Source: an uncultured Sphaerochaeta sp. (GTDB taxonomy: Bacteria > Spirochaetota > Spirochaetia > Sphaerochaetales > Sphaerochaetaceae). Taken from it: a DNA stretch of 64,000 bases. Position numbers and translations under genes: made by a program. The stretch is from NCBI RefSeq assembly GCF_963677315.1, contig NZ_OY781939.1:992001-1056000 (forward strand), given 5' to 3'. The notes beneath the pieces were generated by a model that did no database searches, was not told the DNA's origin, and saw only the letters and a program-made list of their open reading frames with translations. This document shows, piece by piece, positions 1-8,494 of the stretch (its first letter is position 1; every line of letters begins with the position of its first letter).

Positions 1-119
1 GGTTCCGCTGCCTGGGCATAGACAACATTCGAATCAGGATCGTATGCACTCACTGCAAGCAGAGGAGCCGCAATCATGAACAATGCAACCATTGTAATTA
101 TCGTTATTTTCGTCTTCAT
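1..119 (-). CDS. Exported protein of unknown function, N-terminal fragment (runs off the window)
   Basis: Only the first 39 codons are inside the window. The ATG at 119 has a strong purine-rich ribosome site (aaggaggagagg) just upstream. The translation begins MKTKITIITMVALFMIAAP, a basic start followed by a hydrophobic stretch, and an Ala-rich segment ending QAAE follows, so it should be exported. It lies 14 bases downstream of the 483-residue lipoprotein gene on the same strand and is probably cotranscribed with it. The end of the visible part resembles the leader of spirochaetal substrate-binding proteins, but too little is visible to assign a family. Confidence 0.6.
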   Translation of the reverse strand, partial: MKTKITIITMVALFMIAAPLLAVSAYDPDSNVVYAQAAE

Positions 120-133
120 GGTACCTCTCCTCC

Positions 134-1585
134 TTAATTATCCCAATCATCATACATTGATCGGAGATTGTCTGCATTTGTAGAATCAAGCAAATCATCA
201 AGCAATTCATCCAGCTGAGTAATACCGTTGATTGAATTGAGTGCTTGCAGATTCTTCACGATAGCCTCGTAATAGTCATATGACCGTGGCTTTTCTGTCG
301 TCCCATCATGCAGGAACTGCTCAAACCCACCATAGGAGAACCCTGTAATCGTCGGTTCAACAGGTTCATATCCTTCAGGCATCGTCCCAAGACCAATCTC
401 TGGATTATCGTCAAGCAACTCAGCAATAATAGCCTCAGGTCTCGGAGAAGTGATTCCCTCACTCGCCCAATATGCATGATGTTCTGTAATCAGCACAGAG
501 AGAATGTACTTGATCAAGGTTGAGGTATCGAAGTTTGCATTCGGGACCTCTGAAAGCTCCAATCCACTCTTTCTGGCAAATCGCAGTGCATGCTCAATAG
601 CACCACGATAGGCTTTCTGATTCATGAGGAAGCTCTTATACTTTGATTGAGTATAGGTGAAATCTTCTCCACTAACGGTAATTCCCATCACCGGAAGCAA
701 ATCGGGGATCAGATTATTAAAGGAGACCATAACATCTCCAAACTCATTATCATCCTCTGCTCTGGAAACAGATTGACTTGAATCATCGTTCATTCCAGAA
801 AGCAGTGCAGCCAGATCCAACTGACCAGAGAAGTCAATGCTTGCGGCTCCTGAAAGCTGTTCAGCTACCTGGGCAGTGAAGAGGGCATCATCAACAATAG
901 AAAGAACTTTCTCCTTGTTCTCTTCCGTTGTGATGTCAATTGTACTATCAAGATCATCGCCAGAAGCATCATTCAAGGTAGCAACGGTGTTGGAGATAAG
1001 GTTTGTCATCATCTGAAGAACCAGCACATCACCTTGAGTTAGCTCCTCGCCTTCCTCAACTTCAGGAAGAAGAAGCTCTGAGATAGTATCAGCCAATTCA
1101 GTATTTGTTCCCAAATCAGTTTTAAGCTGCTCCAATGTCGCATTGAACAGCAATACGGTTCCTGCTGCAGCTTCTTTCTGCTCAGCTGTTGCTGGAGCCT
1201 TCAAGGACTCTACCAACTCCGCAGTCTGGGTAGGAGAAGCAAAAGCAGTTGCAAGATCGTCTTTAGTCTCTTCCTGTTCAGCCTCAGTCTGGGGCTTGAT
1301 TATCTTTGTAACCTCAGCAGGAATCGTAACTGAAATTCCAAATGTCGTATTACTATCACCAGCTGTTACGTCTTCAGCCGAGTCTCCTGTTCCAATACTT
1401 GCAGTGGTTGCTGTCACTGCAGCAGCATTGGCTGTATTGGCTTCAACGAATCCATTTGCAATATACACATTTTCACTGAAATCACCCATTAAACCTGCGA
1501 TGTCTTGCCGGATGTTGGCATCACATGAGGTAAATGCCAATGTCAGCAGCAGTACCAACAAAATTGGTATTAAGGCCTTCTTCAT
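134..1585 (-). CDS. Putative lipoprotein of unknown function, 483 aa
   Basis: The start ATG is preceded by aggaggagg. Residues 1-20 (MKKALIPILLVLLLTLAFTS) form a signal peptide, and C21 follows in a lipobox-like F-T-S-C context, so the mature protein is probably lipidated. The mature chain is acidic. Its N-terminal half is rich in Ala, Thr and Glu and its C-terminal half in Asp, Leu and Tyr, with no catalytic motif I recognise. It heads a run with the partial exported gene downstream. The encoded product is probably a periplasmic or surface helical protein. I do not recognise the family. Confidence 0.7.
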   Translation of the reverse strand: MKKALIPILLVLLLTLAFTSCDANIRQDIAGLMGDFSENVYIANGFVEANTANAAAVTATTASIGTGDSAEDVTAGDSNTTFGISVTIPAEVTKIIKPQTEAEQEETKDDLATAFASPTQTAELVESLKAPATAEQKEAAAGTVLLFNATLEQLKTDLGTNTELADTISELLLPEVEEGEELTQGDVLVLQMMTNLISNTVATLNDASGDDLDSTIDITTEENKEKVLSIVDDALFTAQVAEQLSGAASIDFSGQLDLAALLSGMNDDSSQSVSRAEDDNEFGDVMVSFNNLIPDLLPVMGITVSGEDFTYTQSKYKSFLMNQKAYRGAIEHALRFARKSGLELSEVPNANFDTSTLIKYILSVLITEHHAYWASEGITSPRPEAIIAELLDDNPEIGLGTMPEGYEPVEPTITGFSYGGFEQFLHDGTTEKPRSYDYYEAIVKNLQALNSINGITQLDELLDDLLDSTNADNLRSMYDDWDN

Positions 1586-1753
1586 AACGTCCTCCTCCTG
1601 AGGGGAATCCCTTCTTATTGTTCCGTTCCCTCACCTCTTCAAGTAAAGGTTATCAGTCCATTAATCCACAGGGTATGTCACACCCTGTACTAGTAAAACG
1701 TCTCTACAACCAAAGCGTTACACATTTTATGCTAGTTGTCTACTCTGAAACTC

Positions 1754-1794
1754 CAAAGGACAAGCGGAAATCTTATTTATCCACTTGCCCTTTG
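1754..1794 (-). other. Hairpin downstream of the acyl-CoA synthetase gene
   Basis: Arms at 1754-1767 and 1781-1794 pair over 14 positions including two G-U pairs, with a 13-base A/T-rich loop. It lies 28 bases past the stop of the synthetase gene. No strong T-run follows on the minus strand, so it may be an mRNA end-protecting structure rather than a classical terminator. Confidence 0.4.
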
Positions 1795-1821
1795 ATTCTT
1801 ATCCAATTATTTAGACACTCA

Positions 1822-3744
1822 TTATTTGAAGAACAGGTTCTTGACTACCTCAAGGTTTGCCTTTCGATTGGCTTCTTCACTCTCATACAGCGTGGCAATT
1901 CTGTCCTTGTAGAACTCTGCTGTCTTGTATCGAACCAGCTTCATGGTGGAGTTTACCAGTCCATCAGCCTCACTGAAAGGCTTTTCTATCAGTGCAAAGC
2001 GAGAAGGAATCCACATGGATGGGATAGCTGTGGCATGAGTTTCATAGGTATGGAGCTCAGAGATAATCCCATCAAGTGCCTGTTCAGCTGTCGAATACCC
2101 CTTATCGTGAATCAAGGTGGTGATATCGCTCTCATTCAATGCAACCAGGGCAGTAGTCATGTTTTGGTGATCATTATACACCATCAGTTGGTTGATGATG
2201 GACAGGTGATTGATCATCACCTCTTCGATCTCCTCAGGACTGTACTTCTCTCCATCCTTTCCGATAAGCAGTGCCTTCGCCCTCCCGGTAACCACCAGGA
2301 AGCCATCTTCATCGTAGTAACCAAGATCCCCTGTCCAGAGCCAGCCGTCCTTGAGAACTTCCTCACTCGCCTTGGGGTTCTTGAAGTAGCCCTTCATCAC
2401 ATTCTCACCCTTGATAACAATCTCACCACGCTGGCCAACCTTTGCTTCCGTGGTCTCATCAACCATGATCTTGCAAACCTCACTGCCAGCAACGATACCA
2501 CTGGTGCCGAACTTGTACTTATGGGGGGTGTTGCTGCTGATAATTGGGGCAGCCTCAGTCAGACCATATCCTTGGAAGACGGGAACTCCGATAGCAGCAA
2601 AGAACTTCTGTTGTTTTGCCTCCAGAAGTGCTCCTCCTCCTACGCAGTAGAGCATCTTATCCCCGAAGATTTTCCGAAGCTTTGGGAACACCAAAAGGTT
2701 CGCCAAGGTGTACGGAAACCAGGTCTTGATCCTGACCCAAGTGCCACCCTTGTGGAAACCGTCCCCATTGCGGAGGATTCCAGCCTCAAGCCCACGATTG
2801 AAGATACCTTCAACAAAAGGTCCTTTCTGATGAATGCCCTGGATCATTTTCTTCATGAAGTTGCCGGTGATGGAGGGAACAGTCATCAGGAAGACTGGGT
2901 TTACTTCCAAGAGATTCTTGGGGAAGTTTCTGATAATCGAGGCATTCGAGCCCCTGGAATCGACAAAGTGCAAGGTAATACCCCTGAGCAGTGCCGTATA
3001 AATACCTACAGTATGAGCAAAGCTGTGGTCAACAGGAAGTACGACCAGTGTCTCATAGCTCGCATCGGGGAGCTTGAACAGGTCAATGGCATCATGCACA
3101 TTCACATAGTAATTAAGATGGGTAAGCATAATACCCTTTGGATTTCCGGTAGTCCCACTGGTGTAGCAGATGTTGATCGTATCATTCTCATCAATGGACT
3201 CTTCAGCGTCCTTAACCAAGCGAGGATTCTGCTCCAGAAGATTTGCCCCATCAAGCATAAGGGTCTCCCAGGGGACATAGTTCACATCCTGCTTCCAATC
3301 TGCTTCCCGAACCTGCTTTTCCAATCGCTCATCCTGCTCATCGAGGTAGATAAACATAACAGGATGGTCAAACATGGGAAGGGCCTTTACCGCATTGCCG
3401 AGGGTATTTGAAGAAACTGCAAAAGCAACAGCTTCACTGTGGTTGATACGGAACGCAATTTCCTCAGGGGTAAGCTTGATGGATAGTGGTACGCTGATCA
3501 TCTTCGCCTTGATCAGGCCAAGTTCACAGGTAACCCAACTACTCTTTCCCTCACTGAGAATGCCTATGGTATCCTCTGGCTTGAATCCATGGTTGAGCAG
3601 ATATGCAGCCACATAATCAGACTCCATATCAGTCTTCTTGAAAGAACAAGCAACCCAGCCTGCATCAGTCTTTGTATTGGTATAGGTACGATCACCATAA
3701 CGTTTCGCAGCCTCGTGCAGCATCTCTATGATAGTTCTTTTCAT
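1822..3744 (-). CDS. Long-chain acyl-CoA synthetase (AMP-forming), 640 aa
   Basis: ANL-superfamily adenylate-forming enzyme that would activate a fatty acid with ATP and load it on CoA. The P-loop YTSGTTGNPKG is at about residues 194-204. The hinge and C-terminal block includes TGDLGYYDEDGF followed by a GRAKALLIGKDGEKYSPEEIEE-like segment. Length fits bacterial FadD-type enzymes. I chose the ATG at 3744, not the in-frame ATG at 3757-3759, because aagaggaa sits at the right distance only for the inner start. The GntR/UTRA gene lies 115 bases upstream on the same strand and may control it. Substrate chain length cannot be read from sequence. Confidence 0.85.
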   Translation of the reverse strand: MKRTIIEMLHEAAKRYGDRTYTNTKTDAGWVACSFKKTDMESDYVAAYLLNHGFKPEDTIGILSEGKSSWVTCELGLIKAKMISVPLSIKLTPEEIAFRINHSEAVAFAVSSNTLGNAVKALPMFDHPVMFIYLDEQDERLEKQVREADWKQDVNYVPWETLMLDGANLLEQNPRLVKDAEESIDENDTINICYTSGTTGNPKGIMLTHLNYYVNVHDAIDLFKLPDASYETLVVLPVDHSFAHTVGIYTALLRGITLHFVDSRGSNASIIRNFPKNLLEVNPVFLMTVPSITGNFMKKMIQGIHQKGPFVEGIFNRGLEAGILRNGDGFHKGGTWVRIKTWFPYTLANLLVFPKLRKIFGDKMLYCVGGGALLEAKQQKFFAAIGVPVFQGYGLTEAAPIISSNTPHKYKFGTSGIVAGSEVCKIMVDETTEAKVGQRGEIVIKGENVMKGYFKNPKASEEVLKDGWLWTGDLGYYDEDGFLVVTGRAKALLIGKDGEKYSPEEIEEVMINHLSIINQLMVYNDHQNMTTALVALNESDITTLIHDKGYSTAEQALDGIISELHTYETHATAIPSMWIPSRFALIEKPFSEADGLVNSTMKLVRYKTAEFYKDRIATLYESEEANRKANLEVVKNLFFK

Positions 3745-3859
3745 TATGTTCCTCTTCATCAGCTATTAGTCTTTACTAACACTTATACAGCCGATGTCAA
3801 GAAAACACAAGGAACAAACCATGTAATCAGTGGGAGAACATTGTTTTTTATCTACAGAA

Positions 3860-4594
3860 TCAGCCACCTACAGAAACGTCTGATTGATCCTCGACAGCAA
3901 ATTCGTACATGAGTCCATTGAAGACCTTGGTGCATCTTCCAATCACAGTCCCATCATCGAGTACGCAAAGGCCTCTGCACCAAAGACTGGCAGAACTGCA
4001 ATCGATACCAAGTTGTTTGCAGATCTCTTCATTCGGGTTGATGGCTGCAACCTTTCCCTGGACGAAATGGCACTTCTGGCCAATATGCCAGCTCACCAGA
4101 TCAAAAAAAGAGCGCTCGCTTTCATCCCCAAGCAGGGCAATCTCTTGCCCAAAACGAGAGGTGACATAGTAATCACTTAAAACTGAGGGTTTTCCATCCA
4201 CAATATGCAAGCTCTTGAAGTGCCAGAGTTCACGATCGGTAGGATCATCGGAGAAATGCATCTGGGTACGATCTGCACTCGATGCTTCCACTTTCTCCTT
4301 CAAGAGAATCTTATAGTAGCCGTTTTTCTGGGAGTCTTCTCCCTCCATTGGCACTTGAGGATACCCAAGACCTACAACTTTGCGTTTAAACAAAACAAAG
4401 GACCCTCGTCCACGAGTACGTGAGATGTATCCCTGACGGACCAAACCATCCAAAGCACGTCGGATAGTAACACGAGATACTCCATATTGGTCACAGAGTT
4501 CCATTTCGGTAGGAATGCGATATCCTTCCGGCCATTCACCGAAAATGATTTTCATTTGCAACTGTGAAAAAACAGTCTTGAATTTCAATGCCAT
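3860..4594 (-). CDS. GntR-family transcriptional regulator with UTRA domain, 244 aa
   Basis: An N-terminal winged helix (about residues 5-70) contains IPTEMELCDQYGVSRVTIRRAL and the wing GYISRTRGRGSFV. These are hallmarks of the HutC/FarR branch of GntR regulators. The rest is a UTRA effector-binding domain. The ATG at 4594 is chosen because agaggag precedes it by about 7 bases. A longer frame reading back to 4657 has no such site and runs into AT-rich promoter-like DNA. Its effector is unknown. The acyl-CoA synthetase is downstream and the encapsulin pair is divergent, so either could be a target. Confidence 0.85.
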   Translation of the reverse strand: MALKFKTVFSQLQMKIIFGEWPEGYRIPTEMELCDQYGVSRVTIRRALDGLVRQGYISRTRGRGSFVLFKRKVVGLGYPQVPMEGEDSQKNGYYKILLKEKVEASSADRTQMHFSDDPTDRELWHFKSLHIVDGKPSVLSDYYVTSRFGQEIALLGDESERSFFDLVSWHIGQKCHFVQGKVAAINPNEEICKQLGIDCSSASLWCRGLCVLDDGTVIGRCTKVFNGLMYEFAVEDQSDVSVGG

Positions 4595-4998
4595 GTGTGT
4601 GCTCCTCTGATTTGTGCAAGCTTTAGGAGTAAAATGTATACTAATATTATAATACAAATCAGTTTTTTGTTCAGTAAGGATTTTGTCTTATCTAGAAGAT
4701 GGTTTCAATACTTAAAAGCTATATTTTTGTACTAATTGTGATATTCATGAAATACTAATATTTTTTTACACGTGTAACAAACCCCAATTTACCACAACAA
4801 CACCAGACAAAGCCTCGTGAAGAAAAGGGTGAAAAAGATACAAAGCAGCAGGCTCTTGTATGCAACTTATCTATCGATAGAAGCATAGCTCAGGGTGTCT
4901 TTTCTCCCGATTCACAAGATTTTTGCCCATCAGGCCTTTCTTTCTTGGCAATCCATGAGTATCATTAAAGGAATACAATGTCTTAATAGGAGGATAGT
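4595..4998. promoter_or_regulatory. Divergent intergenic region between gntR-like and encapsulated ferritin genes
   Basis: This 404-base stretch holds no credible gene. Its left part is very A+T-rich. It contains an 11-base direct repeat (atactaatatt) at 4638-4648 and 4752-4762, and a perfect 12-base palindrome, ttacacgtgtaa, at 4766-4777. These are candidate operators for the adjacent GntR-type regulator. The right end carries the ribosome site aggagg before the ferritin-like gene. I could not find a convincing pair of promoter hexamers. Confidence 0.45.
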
Positions 4999-5343
4999 AT
5001 GGCCTACAGTGAACCTTATGATGCAATAGACGAAAAGACGCGGGATATCTCCCGCGCAATCACCAGCCTTCGAGAAGAACTCGAGGCGATCGACTGGTAC
5101 AACCAGCGGGTGAACACCACCAAAGATACAGAACTGGCTGGCGTAATGGCACACAACCGCGACGAAGAGATCGAGCATGCAGCCATGACCCTCGAGTGGT
5201 TGAGACGCAACATGGATAAGTGGGATGACGAACTGAAAACCTATCTCTTCAGCAGTGGAAGCTTACTGGAAGTAGAAGAAGGTGGTGAAGATACTGAAGG
5301 TTCCTCTGCAACATCTCTCTCAATTGGTGACTTGAAGAAATAA
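4999..5343 (+). CDS. Encapsulated ferritin (EncFtn), encapsulin cargo, 114 aa
   Basis: Short two-helix ferritin-like protein that oxidises and mineralises iron inside an encapsulin shell. The first helix has REELEAIDWYNQR and the second HNRDEEIEHAAMTLEWLRR, matching the EncFtn ferroxidase helices. By alignment from memory, E27, E57 and H60 would be the iron ligands, and the active unit forms only when two chains pair. The last residues, SLSIGDLKK, follow an acidic Gly/Ser-rich linker and look like the targeting peptide that docks cargo to the shell. The shell gene starts 22 bases downstream. The start is set by aggagg before the ATG. Confidence 0.93.
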   Translation: MAYSEPYDAIDEKTRDISRAITSLREELEAIDWYNQRVNTTKDTELAGVMAHNRDEEIEHAAMTLEWLRRNMDKWDDELKTYLFSSGSLLEVEEGGEDTEGSSATSLSIGDLKK

Positions 5344-5365
5344 GAATGATCCAGGAGGTACATGT

Positions 5366-6151
5366 ATGGATATGTTCAAACGTGAATTAGCCCCTCTCTC
5401 ATCTGAGGCTTGGGCAGAAATAGAAAATAGGGCAAAGGAAGTATTACTTTCCCGTCTTACCGCTCGCAAAGTAGTCAACGTCAACGGACCGAAGGGAATT
5501 GACTTCACTGCCATTAGTGAAGGCCGCCTAACCTTGGTTGATGACGGAGACGTGAAGGCTGGGGTCTACACAGCAAAACCCTTGACCGAAGCCAGAATTC
5601 GGTTTTCTCTCAATAAGTGGGAACTGGACAATCTAGCCCGCGGTGCAAAGGATATTGATTTTGATACGCTAGACGCTGCCATTGAAAAACTGGCTCTGTT
5701 TGAAGAGCGCGCCATCTACGATGGGTATGAGAAAGGTGGTATCAAGGGACTGAAGGAATCGAGTGAACATAAGGCTCTGACCTTTGGCAAGGAATCAAGT
5801 GATATTCTTGCCTCAGTCACCGAAGGTCTTATCCTGCTCAAGAAAAGTTATGTTCATGGCCCCTACTCCCTTATCGTAGGGAAGGATGGTTGGATTGCAC
5901 TGAACAAGGAAGCCCATGGGCAGAATCTGCTCGAAAGAGTAGAGAGAATGCTTGGAAGTAAAGTAGTCTACTCCCCGAATATCGAGGGAGCACTCCTGCT
6001 TCCTTATAATAGCGAAGACCTTGAGCTGACTATCGGACAGGACTTTGCCCTGGGCTATGAGACCCATGACACCAAGGAGGTAACCCTCTTTGCAACTGAG
6101 TCTTTCACCTTCAGGGTACTGGAACCCAAGGCTATCGTAGTCTACAAGTAA
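5366..6151 (+). CDS. Encapsulin shell protein (family 1), 261 aa
   Basis: HK97-fold protein that self-assembles into a hollow proteinaceous compartment. Family-typical signs are the start MDMFKRELAPLSSEAW, the segment ARKVVNVNGPKG, and the C-terminal DFALGYE and LEPKAIVVYK. Length is normal for family 1. The ATG at 5366 has aggagg 7 bases upstream. It lies directly behind its encapsulated-ferritin cargo gene, and a hairpin terminator follows, so the two form a compact two-gene iron-storage operon. The shell would sequester iron and limit Fenton chemistry in an anaerobe exposed to oxygen. Confidence 0.95.
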   Translation: MDMFKRELAPLSSEAWAEIENRAKEVLLSRLTARKVVNVNGPKGIDFTAISEGRLTLVDDGDVKAGVYTAKPLTEARIRFSLNKWELDNLARGAKDIDFDTLDAAIEKLALFEERAIYDGYEKGGIKGLKESSEHKALTFGKESSDILASVTEGLILLKKSYVHGPYSLIVGKDGWIALNKEAHGQNLLERVERMLGSKVVYSPNIEGALLLPYNSEDLELTIGQDFALGYETHDTKEVTLFATESFTFRVLEPKAIVVYK

Positions 6152-6181
6152 GACAAACCATCAACATATGTGCTCATTTGG

Positions 6182-6206
6182 AAGGCCGGGCTTACTGCCC
6201 GGTCTT
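6182..6206 (+). terminator. Rho-independent terminator of the encapsulin operon
   Basis: A stem of about 10 bp around ccgggc/gcccgg with a 5-base loop, followed by cttt, lies 31 bases after the encapsulin stop codon. Confidence 0.75.
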
Positions 6207-6331
6207 CTTTCAGGCTCAAAAAATTAAGCAGAATTCGGCATATTCGATATTTGCCGAATCTTATTCAATTCATTAACAGATACGATTGATACATCCCTGG
6301 GGTAATCTCACAATTCCTCAAATATAGCAAA

Positions 6332-6357
6332 CCCCCTCAGTCGATTGACCAAGGGGG
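6332..6357 (-). terminator. Terminator of the tRNA-Gly gene
   Basis: Arms ccccctcagtc and gaccaaggggg (two G-U pairs) enclose a 4-base loop. On the minus strand the hairpin follows the tRNA by 5 bases and leads into a short T-run. It is the expected end of the tRNA transcript. Confidence 0.7.
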
Positions 6358-6362
6358 CTAAG

Positions 6363-6434
6363 AGCGCCAGAAGGGAATCGAACCCTCGTCTCATGCTTGG
6401 GAAGCACGAGCACTAACCATTGTGCTACTGGCGC
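6363..6434 (-). tRNA. tRNA-Gly, anticodon CCC
   Basis: The minus strand folds into a 72-base cloverleaf. The acceptor stem is GCGCCAG/CTGGCGC with discriminator T. The D stem is GCAC/GTGC. The anticodon stem CGTGC/GCATG encloses loop TTCCCAA, giving anticodon CCC. The T arm is GAGGG-TTCGATT-CCCTT. CCA is not encoded. It reads GGG glycine codons. It stands alone between the encapsulin operon and the polysaccharide-lyase gene. Confidence 0.93.
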
Positions 6435-6499
6435 GTCTGCCATTGGATAATAGCAAAATAGGGAGAGGATGTAAACAACTATTTCCAGAGAATACGATT

Positions 6500-8485
6500 C
6501 TAGGTGAATAGTCGCTCTCCAATCTCTGTCTCCCCATTCCCACGGTCAAACACCACCAAGGAGCCAAAGCCTGTACAACCATCTGCGTTGAAGGTATCGG
6601 TAGGGCTTGCCCACTCCTGGTGACTGACTACCACGGTATAGGCTGTATCTCCTCTCTTGATGGTGACAGCCTCGATCAGGGAATCAGGAAATCGGATCTT
6701 CTTGAAATTGGAGAGTACCCGCTCCTTCTTGAACACAACATCATCGTTGAGAGAGATCAAAGTAAACAATGATACAAATCCATCCCCTTCCACCTCGCTG
6801 ACCAAGGTCTTGTTGTCGATCAGCTCATTGTAGTGACGTGAGAGCCTGGTACTTTTAAGATACTGGGTAACTCCCTGGCTTGAAATGGTATGGATGTACA
6901 TTTCATTCTGAGTACTCTGGTATACTGCTCCAGACTCTTGCAACTGTACCTTTCCCTTGTCATTGAAGTGCAGATAGCTTTGATAGCTATGATGTTCCTG
7001 GGATAAAAACTCATCACAGATCAGTATAAGGGTTTTCTCCAATACCACGATCGTCCTACGTGGAAGCACCCCGACATCCAGATACCCTTGGTGCGAACCT
7101 TGGAAAGCAATATACCCATTCTTCTGAGCCGTGCGGAATCCGATGGGTGCGCTTAGCTTGGAGCACTCCCAACTGTCCTTGCATACGGTGAAGTTCTTGT
7201 TATCCACTGTTGTGGTGTTATGGGCAGTGCTGTCCTTGAACTCATACCTCTCAGACTTCGGGACATAGGTGTACCGGCCGGCATCCACCAGAAGATCCTC
7301 CCCGTTTGCATAGAGGTCGAAATGCAACTTGTCACTATGCCCATGACCAGCTCCCAGGGTACCACAGTGAAAGCGAAGGTACGTACCTTCTTCCTTATAA
7401 AAAGCATTTCCACTTTCATGCAATACGAAGAGTCGATGAGGTGTGAAGGAACTGGGAAGTTGGTCATACACCTTCACCGCCTCAAACCCAACATCCCAGA
7501 TGGTATCAAAATCGAGATGGGAGTACCCACCCTTTTTCAGCTCTCCATCCTGATAGAAATAGGCTGCCTTGGTGATGAGGTCCCTTTGGTCGATCGCATC
7601 ACTGTCCCCCATGCAGGGCTCCGTTCCATCGGGTTTCTGCCATGCGAGGGAGGCCATGCACATCTTGAAGGTTTTCTCTTTGATCACCTCAGAAAGGGGG
7701 ATGTGTAACCTCCTGGCGAGGAGAACCACATCCAGATAGCAGTGCAGAACCTCATTGTGGTACATGGGGGACTGTTCCCACTGCATCCCATCATCATATA
7801 CCTGTATCTCTATCTCCCGAGCCAGCCTCCTGATTGCTTCTTTGCAATAGGTTTCGCTGATCTCACTCTTCTGGAGAGCGAGGGAAGCAAGAAACAACCC
7901 ATGGTTCTCCAGAACACCCCAATTGCTCATAAGATGATAGCTGTCCCATACGGAATAGAGAAATTCCGCATGGTCAGCTATCGAGGAGAGGAATGTTTCA
8001 AGTACCGATTCTGTTATTGATGGGCTTTCCTTGAAGTACTGCATCGCTTTAATCCAGTACTCCATGCGAAGCCCAGCCTCGATGGATCGCCACGCCTTCT
8101 GGCTCTTTGGGTCAGAACGCCTGACGTTCTTCACCCAGTGGCAGAGCTGGGAAGCAAAGGCCTCTGCATACTGCTCATTACCGGTAAGTGCATAGGCTTG
8201 TCCCAGCGTAATCCAGAACCGCATACGATTGAATGCGAAGACCCACTCACTATCATCGGATGGTTGATGCAACCAGTCTATATCGTGGGGGAATACAACC
8301 GGCTCAGTGGTACGTTCCATATCCCACCGTTGATTGAACAGAAATGATTGCTGCACAATCTCGTCGGCTGTAGCAATGATCGTCTCCGCTTCTTCTTTCT
8401 CATACTGCCAAAGATAGGCTGAAACCTGCTTTGGATCATCCAAGAAGCAGATTCTCCAATCGGAGAAATACGTTTCTCTCTTCAT
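6500..8485 (-). CDS. Heparinase II/III-family polysaccharide lyase, 661 aa
   Basis: An (alpha/alpha) toroid plus beta-sandwich lyase that would cleave uronic-acid-containing polysaccharide by beta-elimination. The N-terminal half is helical and Trp/Tyr-rich. The heparinase II/III block contains FHCGTLGAGHGHSDKLHF, then LLVDAGRYTYV and an AHNTTTVD segment, as in family members. No signal peptide is evident, so it probably acts on imported oligosaccharides. It is the last gene of a minus-strand run with the GH88 hydrolase and the ABC importer, 9 bases after the hydrolase stop. The exact substrate is not deducible. Confidence 0.85.
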   Translation of the reverse strand: MKRETYFSDWRICFLDDPKQVSAYLWQYEKEEAETIIATADEIVQQSFLFNQRWDMERTTEPVVFPHDIDWLHQPSDDSEWVFAFNRMRFWITLGQAYALTGNEQYAEAFASQLCHWVKNVRRSDPKSQKAWRSIEAGLRMEYWIKAMQYFKESPSITESVLETFLSSIADHAEFLYSVWDSYHLMSNWGVLENHGLFLASLALQKSEISETYCKEAIRRLAREIEIQVYDDGMQWEQSPMYHNEVLHCYLDVVLLARRLHIPLSEVIKEKTFKMCMASLAWQKPDGTEPCMGDSDAIDQRDLITKAAYFYQDGELKKGGYSHLDFDTIWDVGFEAVKVYDQLPSSFTPHRLFVLHESGNAFYKEEGTYLRFHCGTLGAGHGHSDKLHFDLYANGEDLLVDAGRYTYVPKSERYEFKDSTAHNTTTVDNKNFTVCKDSWECSKLSAPIGFRTAQKNGYIAFQGSHQGYLDVGVLPRRTIVVLEKTLILICDEFLSQEHHSYQSYLHFNDKGKVQLQESGAVYQSTQNEMYIHTISSQGVTQYLKSTRLSRHYNELIDNKTLVSEVEGDGFVSLFTLISLNDDVVFKKERVLSNFKKIRFPDSLIEAVTIKRGDTAYTVVVSHQEWASPTDTFNADGCTGFGSLVVFDRGNGETEIGERLFT

Positions 8486-8494
8486 ATACTCCCC

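Noticed and set aside
1618..3411. 597-codon open frame on the plus strand opposite the acyl-CoA synthetase
   Set aside because: It is the antisense shadow of a gene with clear catalytic motifs. It has no ribosome site and no family resemblance.
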